A DNA stretch of 6,120 bases from Chloroflexota bacterium. GTDB lineage: Bacteria; Chloroflexota; Dehalococcoidia; UBA3495. Below are positions 1 to 3,999 of the stretch, one piece after another. Positions within the stretch are counted from its first letter, which is position 1. Each line of letters begins with the position of its first letter. The translations under genes were made by a program, and so were the position numbers. The notes beneath the pieces were generated by a model. The model was not told the DNA's origin and did not search any database. It saw only the letters and a program-made list of their open reading frames with translations. Location of the stretch: assembly GCA_022571575.1 (NCBI GenBank), contig JACZXN010000117.1, positions 1 to 6,120 of the forward strand, in the 5' to 3' direction.

Positions 1-200
1 GCCAGGGCCTCTCCGCCGCCACTTCCCAGAAAGACCGCTCCAAACGCTCACCCTGGGTGTAAGCTCAGTCACCAACGGCAAAAAAATCCCTTCCCCTGCA
101 CGCGGGAGAGGGTTAAGTCCCACGACTCATCGGGGAGACTTCCTAAATAATCGGAGATGGGGGCAACTCTCCGCCTAAGCCAAACCACGGGAGAACCACA
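1..200. other. Left-edge intergenic region and 5' flank of the oxidoreductase gene
   Basis: No gene can be supported here. One frame is open from position 3 to a TAA at 60-62 and could be the last 19 codons of an upstream plus-strand gene (ending KRSPWV), but it is too short to identify. A degraded palindromic repeat lies at about 85-120. Closer to the next gene, CGGAGA (152-157) and TCTCCG (168-173) form a perfect 6-bp inverted repeat around a 10-nt loop, in what is probably the 5' untranslated region. An AT-rich patch AATAAT (146-151) resembles a -10 element but has no convincing -35 at the right distance, so no promoter is called. Confidence 0.4.
85..120. repeat. Degraded copy of a C-rich palindromic intergenic repeat
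   Basis: This segment begins AATCCCTTCCCC and continues to GGGAGAGGGTTAAG, matching the start and arm layout of the copy at about 1200-1239. The arms 88-96 and 104-112 pair imperfectly, with one G-T wobble and one mismatch. The second copy pairs perfectly, so this one looks older or decayed. Two copies flanking a single gene suggest a dispersed genomic repeat. Whether it is mobile or acts as a transcription end signal cannot be told from this window. Confidence 0.55.
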
Positions 201-1178
201 ATGCTAACCACAAGACTCTGCTCTCTACTTGGCATAGACTTCCCCATCATCAACGCCCCAATGGCCGGGACCGCCACGGCCGATCTGGCCACCGCAGTCT
301 CAAAGGCCGGCGCATTTGGGATGATCGGCGCGGGTTCAGATCCGGACCCAACGTGGCTACTAGAACAGGTCCAGGCCGTCAGGGAGAAGACCTCACAGCC
401 CTTCGGCGTGGGTTTTTCCTCGGCGTTTCCTGGGCTGGAAAAGGCTATAGAGGCGGCCCTGGATGCCCAGGTCGCCGCCATCGGTCATTCGTTCATCGAT
501 CCGACGCCGTTGATCAAACAAGCCAAAGGAAGCGGCGTAAAGATCTTCGCCCAAGTGCAGACAATGGCCAATGCCAGAAACGCGGTAAATGCCGGGGCCG
601 ACGTCATCATTGCCCAGGGGAGCGAGGCCGGCGGGCATACGAGCCACCTGGGTACCCTTTCTTTCGTTCGCGCGGTGGTTAAGATTGCCAGGGACATACC
701 CGTGGTTGCCGCCGGAGGAATCGCAGATGGCGCGGGTCTCGCCGCCGCCCTGATGCTGGGGGCCGAGGGCGCCTGGATCGGTACCCGGTTCGTCGCGAGC
801 CTGGAATGGGCCGGACCGGAGTGGGCCAAGGGCCAGGTGGTCCTCGCCGATGTGGACGATACGATACTGACCAAAGTCTATGACCTGGTATCGGATGCCC
901 CATACGCCCTAGATGTGATAGGCGACCGTGTCATCAGCAACTCCTTCACCGATAGATGGCACGGACGGGAGGCTGAAATGATGACCCGGCAAAGCGAGCT
1001 GCGAGAGGACATCGCCGCCGCCACCGCCGCCGGTGACGCCACGACCGCTCCGGTCCGCGCCGGTAGCGCATCCGGACTCATACGCTCCATAGAGCCGGCG
1101 TCCTACATCCTGCGGGAGATCGTTTCACAGGCGGAAGACATACTCAGGCACCGCCCCCAGAAACTTCTGGGGGGCTAG
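201..1178 (+). CDS. Nitronate monooxygenase / FabK-like FMN-dependent oxidoreductase
   Basis: This 325-residue protein belongs to the 2-nitropropane dioxygenase family, cytosolic TIM-barrel flavoproteins that oxidise alkyl nitronates or, in FabK, reduce enoyl-ACP. Visible family marks are PIINAPMAG near the N-terminus (residues 15-23, flavin contact), QGSEAGGH with the conserved His146 that acts in catalysis in this family, AAGGIADG (170-177) and GAEGAWIGTRF (187-197), the phosphate-binding end of the barrel. The C-terminal part (GSASGLIRSIEPA and the helix after it) is also typical. The length is normal and I see no truncation. The start is ATG 201, with GGGAG at 189-193 seven bases upstream. 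The gene stands alone and converges on the minus-strand metalloprotease gene. Family membership is secure; nitronate oxidation, enoyl reduction or another FMN reaction cannot be separated from sequence alone. Confidence 0.9.
   Translation: MLTTRLCSLLGIDFPIINAPMAGTATADLATAVSKAGAFGMIGAGSDPDPTWLLEQVQAVREKTSQPFGVGFSSAFPGLEKAIEAALDAQVAAIGHSFIDPTPLIKQAKGSGVKIFAQVQTMANARNAVNAGADVIIAQGSEAGGHTSHLGTLSFVRAVVKIARDIPVVAAGGIADGAGLAAALMLGAEGAWIGTRFVASLEWAGPEWAKGQVVLADVDDTILTKVYDLVSDAPYALDVIGDRVISNSFTDRWHGREAEMMTRQSELREDIAAATAAGDATTAPVRAGSASGLIRSIEPASYILREIVSQAEDILRHRPQKLLGG
1154..1173 (+). terminator. Strong GC hairpin over the last codons of the oxidoreductase gene
   Basis: CCCCCAGAA (1154-1162) and TTCTGGGGG (1165-1173) are perfect inverted complements separated by two bases, so an 8-bp stem with a 4-nt loop is expected. 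It lies inside the last codons, ending just before the TAG at 1176-1178. No T-run follows, so it is not a canonical intrinsic terminator. It may pause polymerase, protect the mRNA 3' end, or be coincidental to the coding of PQKLLGG. Confidence 0.35.
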
Positions 1179-1199
1179 GACCATTCGCCAAAGACAGAT

Positions 1200-1239
1200 A
1201 ATCCCTTCCCCCGCGGCGGGGGAAGGTTAGGATGGGGGC
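1200..1239. repeat. Well-formed copy of the C-rich palindromic repeat between convergent genes
   Basis: CCTTCCCCCG (1204-1213) pairs perfectly with CGGGGGAAGG (1217-1226), a 10-bp stem with a 3-nt loop, followed by TTAGGATGGGGG. It resembles the weaker copy at 85-120. It sits between the TAG of the plus-strand oxidoreductase and the TAA (1229-1227) of the minus-strand metalloprotease. The stem is symmetric but lacks T-runs on both sides, so it could act as a bidirectional transcription barrier only without the usual U-tract. Its right part runs into the metalloprotease coding end. Confidence 0.65.
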
Positions 1240-2432
1240 AGCCCCCCCAAGTAGTCCGCCAGGTCCTGGACGCGGTCGAACCGCCCCACCGTCTTGAGAA
1301 ACTCCTCCAAAGATTCAGTCCCGGCGTTCAGTTCCTCCAGTTGGTCCCCGATGGGGCTGACCGAGGCGGCGCCGGTGGCGTAGGAGCCGTGGAAGGCGAA
1401 GAAGGCCTGGTTGATCTTGCGGACGAAGTAGCCGTTGTCATCCATGAATTGCCGGCGGTCCTCCATGTAGGACTCGGCCTCCTCGATCTTCCCCTCGGCC
1501 AACAGTCCTTCGGCCATCAACCTGGTCTCCCGCATCTCGGCGTTGAAGTCAAAACCGTCTGGGTCCAGCTCGCTGTCGGACGGTTCGCGGTCGAACACCT
1601 CACCGGTCATGGCGGTGAAGGCACGGTCTCCGATGATCCTCCCGCCGATGGTGGCCGCCGTCTCGTTCAGGGTGGTCATATCGGCGTTGTCCCAGAAGTG
1701 CTGGCCCAGGGGCTGGAAGAAGAACCAGTGGTGCAGCCACTCGTGGGCCGTGGTCACCAGGGCGTCGTGGAGGGTGCCCGACGCCGATACCACGCTGGGA
1801 TAGGTGGCCACCCCGCCGGTGCTCACAATCAGCGCCGACATCCCGTCTTCCCGGAATATCAGGTCTTCCAGCCGCTCCCGTTCCGGGTCTGGTATGCCGG
1901 GTTTAAGCAGCGTGGAATCGACCTGGACGATACGGTCCCGTGGGGAGATTATCAACACACCGGGGGACCTGGCGTAAACCGTGTCCACGGGGGGGAAGAT
2001 GAGACCGATGCGGGAGGAGAGCCCTTCCTGGGCCAGGACCGCGCTGATCTCCGACTCCATCGTCTCTTCCACGGCGGGCTGCATCCCGCTCCGCCGTTGC
2101 CGCAGCTCCTTGATCCGCTGCGTCAGGGACTGGGAACCGCTCCCGGCCGGCAACTCCCGCTCCAGTTCCCTGATCCGCGCTCCAAGATCGAAGAATTCCT
2201 GGGCCTGGGCGAAACGCTCTTCCCGGGGCGGTTCCGAGTTCCAGGGAAGGATGTCCTGGAACTTGTTCACCCACTTGTCCATGAAGTGGTCCACTTCCCA
2301 GCGCAGCAGGCTGTACTTGTGGGGCGCCACCGCGATTTCGCTGGCCGAGCGGTTGTCACCGCCTTGAACCGCGCCGAGCAGCACCAACGTGGCGACGGAG
2401 AGCATGAGAAGCCGTTTCGCTATCTTGAACAC
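1227..2432 (-). CDS. Probable membrane-anchored zinc metalloprotease (HEXXH, gluzincin-like)
   Basis: I do not recognise a named family, but the protein carries a zinc-peptidase signature: HEWLH (His230-His234), then 22 residues, then LNETAA with Glu257. This is the HEXXH...NE arrangement of gluzincins, where the second Glu is the third zinc ligand. The proposed start is GTG 2432, giving 401 residues with N-terminus MFKIAKRLLM, a positive patch followed by a hydrophobic stretch to about residue 22. That is a signal peptide or anchor, so the catalytic part should lie outside the cytoplasm. A charged, probably coiled region at about 68-140 precedes the catalytic domain. The frame stays open upstream to ATG 2570, but that would overlap the preceding gene by over 100 bp and add a low-complexity basic tail, so I reject it; TTG 2444 or ATG 2405 are other options. 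It follows the FAD oxidoreductase by 34 nt, probably in one operon. The last residues (LPPS) are coded within the palindromic repeat. Confidence 0.72.
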   Translation of the reverse strand: MFKIAKRLLMLSVATLVLLGAVQGGDNRSASEIAVAPHKYSLLRWEVDHFMDKWVNKFQDILPWNSEPPREERFAQAQEFFDLGARIRELERELPAGSGSQSLTQRIKELRQRRSGMQPAVEETMESEISAVLAQEGLSSRIGLIFPPVDTVYARSPGVLIISPRDRIVQVDSTLLKPGIPDPERERLEDLIFREDGMSALIVSTGGVATYPSVVSASGTLHDALVTTAHEWLHHWFFFQPLGQHFWDNADMTTLNETAATIGGRIIGDRAFTAMTGEVFDREPSDSELDPDGFDFNAEMRETRLMAEGLLAEGKIEEAESYMEDRRQFMDDNGYFVRKINQAFFAFHGSYATGAASVSPIGDQLEELNAGTESLEEFLKTVGRFDRVQDLADYLGGLPPS

Positions 2433-2441
2433 AGGTTCTTT

Positions 2442-2460
2442 CAAAACCCGGCTGTGCCGG
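2442..2460 (-). terminator. Weak terminator-like hairpin between the two minus-strand genes
   Basis: Read on the minus strand, CCGGC-ACA-GCCGG followed by GTTTTG lies just after the TAA of the FAD oxidoreductase gene (2469-2467) and before the metalloprotease start. The stem is only 5 bp and the T-run only four, so partial termination or polarity within the operon is the most that can be claimed. Confidence 0.25.
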
Positions 2461-2466
2461 CGGCGC

Positions 2467-3633
2467 TTAGGCCAGCACCCGGTAGCCGTAGCTGGACTCC
2501 AACAGATCGCCTTCTTTGAAGCGGCTGAACCGGAGCGGCGAGATGTCCACGCTGCGGAAAGCACCCTCAACGATGAGTTCGGCCATGGTGACCCCGATCA
2601 TGGGCGCGAGCTTGAAGCCGTGGCCGCTGAACCCGATGGCGCAGTACAGACCCTCCACTCCCGGCACCGCGTCCAGGATGGGGTGCCAATCGGGCGTCAC
2701 GGTGAACAACCCGGACCAGCCGCCCCGGAAATAGGCGTCGGACATGGCCGGTATCCTCCGTGTCAGGCAGCCCAGGGCGTCGGCCATCACGTCCATGTCC
2801 ACACCCTGATTGTAGGTCTCCAGGTCCACTTCCTCCTCGTCGCCGAAACCCATCATGGTCAGCGCGCTGCCGTCGGGCCGAAACGAGAAAGACTGGGCGA
2901 TGTCGCCCACCGTGGGGTGCAGGGGCAGCTTATCCACCGGACGGGTGAGGGAGGCGATCTGATGACGCACTGGGACCAAGGGCACGTCCACGCCCATCTT
3001 GCCCAGCACCATCTTGGACCATGGGCCCGCCGCCACCACCGCCACCGGTGTCTCCACCCGGCCCTCGGCGGTGACCACGGCCCTGACCCGCCCGCCCGAG
3101 ACCTCGATCTCCGTGGCCGGGTTACGGAGCACGATCTCGGCCCCCATCTCCCTGGCCCGCGTTCCGTATGAGGTGGTGACCATGTAGGGGTCGGCGTAAC
3201 CCGATTGGGGCTCCCAGGCCATGGCCTCGTTTTCGCTCACCGACACCATGGGGGCTATGTCCCGCAGGTCGCCGGCGGTTACCTGCATCGTGTCGATCCC
3301 CAGTCCGTGCAGCATGGCCACGTTCCGCACCAGTCCCCCGCGGTCTTCATCTTTCACCACCACCAGGTAACCGGTCTCGACAAAGCCCGATTCGCCACCC
3401 ACTTTCTCATTGAAATGCTTGAAGATACTCAGGCTTTCCCAGGCCATCTTGGCGGTCACCGGGTTTGAGTAATGCATCCTGCAGATGGCCTGCGAACGCC
3501 CGGTGGAACCCGATCCCAGCACATCTTTCTCCAGCAGCAGGGTGTCGGTCACGCCCAGACGGCCCAGGTTGAACAGGATGCTGGTCCCGACCACGCCGCC
3601 GCCGATCATTACTACGTCAGCCGTCGCTTTCAT
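2467..3633 (-). CDS. FAD-dependent oxidoreductase, DAO/sarcosine oxidase family
   Basis: This 388-residue protein is a DAO-superfamily flavoenzyme that would oxidise a secondary or D-amino acid type substrate. The N-terminal Rossmann fold shows GGGVVG (residues 11-16) and acidic Glu35 at the end of strand two for the FAD ribose. STGRSQAICRMHYSNP (43-58) is the usual flavin-proximal loop, AAGPW (201-205) the second FAD motif, and GLYCAIGFSGHGFKLAP (328-344) the C-terminal FAD-binding signature. At the position where monomeric sarcosine oxidase has the FAD-linking Cys in CMYT-x-TPD, this protein reads GLFTVTPD (308-315), so the flavin is probably not covalently bound there. Length is typical for a single-subunit enzyme. 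Start ATG 3633 has purine-rich GGAG (3648-3645) and AGAAGAG just upstream. It leads the minus-strand pair and is divergent from the sulfite reductase leader. The substrate is not deducible. Confidence 0.87.
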   Translation of the reverse strand: MKATADVVMIGGGVVGTSILFNLGRLGVTDTLLLEKDVLGSGSTGRSQAICRMHYSNPVTAKMAWESLSIFKHFNEKVGGESGFVETGYLVVVKDEDRGGLVRNVAMLHGLGIDTMQVTAGDLRDIAPMVSVSENEAMAWEPQSGYADPYMVTTSYGTRAREMGAEIVLRNPATEIEVSGGRVRAVVTAEGRVETPVAVVAAGPWSKMVLGKMGVDVPLVPVRHQIASLTRPVDKLPLHPTVGDIAQSFSFRPDGSALTMMGFGDEEEVDLETYNQGVDMDVMADALGCLTRRIPAMSDAYFRGGWSGLFTVTPDWHPILDAVPGVEGLYCAIGFSGHGFKLAPMIGVTMAELIVEGAFRSVDISPLRFSRFKEGDLLESSYGYRVLA

Positions 3634-3701
3634 GGCTCTTCTGTCTCCGGGATGCTCTATCTCGCCCCTGTCCGGCCGCCTTCTAACCGCCCCCTGGCTT
3701 T

Positions 3702-3731
3702 CATGACTATACAGGCATCGCAGTAGTTATG
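3702..3731. promoter_or_regulatory. Imperfect inverted repeat over the minus-strand promoter
   Basis: CATGACTA (3702-3709) and TAGTTATG (3724-3731) are inverted complements at 7 of 8 positions, with centres 22 bp apart, about two helical turns. The half-sites overlap the -10 and -35 of the candidate minus-strand promoter, the placement expected of a repressor operator. This is inference; no cognate regulator lies in the window. Confidence 0.3.
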
Positions 3732-3735
3732 AAAA
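3706..3735 (-). promoter_or_regulatory. Candidate promoter for the FAD oxidoreductase gene
   Basis: On the minus strand, TTTTCA (3735-3730, 4 of 6 to TTGACA) and TATAGT (3711-3706, 5 of 6 to TATAAT) are separated by 18 bp. Transcription would begin near 3699, giving a leader of about 65 nt before ATG 3633. The -10 is good, the -35 only fair. Confidence 0.4.
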
Positions 3736-3738
3736 CAC

Positions 3739-3772
3739 CGGTTAACCGCTCCTATCGAAACCCTTGATCAAG
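3739..3772. promoter_or_regulatory. Two perfect 10-bp palindromes in the divergent region
   Basis: CGGTTAACCG (3739-3748) and CTTGATCAAG (3763-3772) are both perfect palindromes with centres 24 bp apart. They lie between the leftward candidate promoter and the rightward TTGACA at 3801, so they could be regulator-binding sites. I do not recognise either as a known consensus. Confidence 0.3.
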
Positions 3773-3800
3773 CCCGGTCACCGCCTTCCCTTCGCGCCTG

Positions 3801-3829
3801 TTGACAGTTGACGACCGCGGGCGTAGACT
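3801..3829 (+). promoter_or_regulatory. Sigma-70-like promoter of the sulfite reductase leader
   Basis: TTGACA (3801-3806) is a perfect -35 and TAGACT (3824-3829) a 4-of-6 -10 (T, A, A and final T conserved), with an ideal 17-bp spacer. The expected start of transcription is about 3836-3838, which falls on or next to the ATG of the mini-ORF at 3838. The mini-ORF transcript would therefore be leaderless or nearly so, which fits the absence of any Shine-Dalgarno before it. Confidence 0.65.
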
Positions 3830-3837
3830 CGACTGCA

Positions 3838-3906
3838 ATGCTAAAGGTGAACGGCAACCCTTGCGCCTCCTGTTGTACCTGTACCTGTGACATAGGGACC
3901 AGGTAA
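3838..3906 (+). CDS. Cys-rich leader peptide (putative cysteine attenuator)
   Basis: This mini-ORF has 22 codons, ATG 3838 to TAA 3904-3906, and its central part reads CASCCTCTC. Five of the nine codons from 9 to 17 are Cys (codons 9, 12, 13, 15, 17). Four of them are TGT, although all 14 Cys codons in the other called genes of the window are TGC. There is no Shine-Dalgarno; the promoter just upstream predicts a start at or next to the ATG, so a leaderless message is likely. An intrinsic terminator follows 40 nt after the stop and then the sulfite reductase gene. Attenuation leader peptides rich in the end-product amino acid are established (trp, his), and Cys-rich leaderless leader peptides upstream of sulfur genes are known in mycobacteria. 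The inferred role is to sense charged tRNA-Cys: ribosomes stalling at the Cys codons would raise expression of the downstream genes. The peptide itself probably has no function. Confidence 0.72.
   Translation: MLKVNGNPCASCCTCTCDIGTR
3876..3905 (+). promoter_or_regulatory. Leader hairpin with two alternative registers over the Cys codons
   Basis: TACCTG occurs twice back to back (3876-3881 and 3882-3887), and either copy can pair with CAGGTA at 3900-3905. The 5' arm covers the last Cys codons and the 3' arm contains the mini-ORF stop. A ribosome stalled at Cys codons would prevent this pairing, which is what an attenuator's first hairpin should do. AGGG (3894-3897) and CC (3899-3900) can also pair with CCCT (3938-3941) and GG (3934-3935). 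None of these overlaps the terminator arm directly, so the switching logic is unproven. Confidence 0.35.
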
Positions 3907-3945
3907 CCTTCTGCGTTAAATAAAACACCACTAGGAACCCTTGAG

Positions 3946-3978
3946 CCCACCAATGTGATTGAGATTGGTGGGTTTTTT
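3946..3978 (+). terminator. Intrinsic terminator in the sulfite reductase leader
   Basis: CCCACCAAT (3946-3954) pairs perfectly with ATTGGTGGG (3964-3972) over 9 bp with a 9-nt loop, and six T residues follow (3973-3978). This is a complete rho-independent terminator. It lies between the Cys mini-ORF and the Shine-Dalgarno of the reductase, and the FAD gene on the other side reads away from it, so it does not end any larger gene. Its natural reading is a conditional terminator (attenuator) for the reductase operon. Confidence 0.8.
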
Positions 3979-3992
3979 ATTTGCCCAATCTT

Positions 3993-3997
3993 GGAGG
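3993..3997 (+). promoter_or_regulatory. Shine-Dalgarno GGAGG that fixes the sulfite reductase start
   Basis: GGAGG lies 15 nt past the T-run of the terminator. It is 2 nt before ATG 4000 and 5 nt before in-frame TTG 4003. It rules out the ATG at 3955, which has no such element. The choice between 4000 and 4003 changes the protein by one residue. Confidence 0.65.
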
Positions 3998-3999
3998 AT

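Noticed and set aside
3..62. Tail of an upstream plus-strand gene
   Set aside because: Only 19 codons are open and they cannot be recognised, so it is mentioned but not called as a gene.
1341..2519. Plus-strand open frame of 392 codons opposite the metalloprotease
   Set aside because: Its translation is low-complexity, rich in G, H, P and Q, and has no motif. The minus strand carries the HEXXH site and a signal anchor.
2433..2570. Longer N-terminus of the metalloprotease starting at ATG 2570
   Set aside because: It would overlap the FAD oxidoreductase by 104 bp, and the added residues are a basic shadow sequence that would bury the signal anchor.
2389..3171. Plus-strand open frame opposite the FAD oxidoreductase
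   Set aside because: Antisense to a clear FAD enzyme; the composition (many His, Gly and Pro) is typical of a shadow frame.
3838..3978. Riboswitch or T-box in the leader (SAM, cobalamin or tRNA sensing)
   Set aside because: GGCAACC at 3853-3859 recalls part of SAM riboswitches, but the rest of the core is absent, and no T-box sequence is visible. The Cys-rich ORF explains the leader better.
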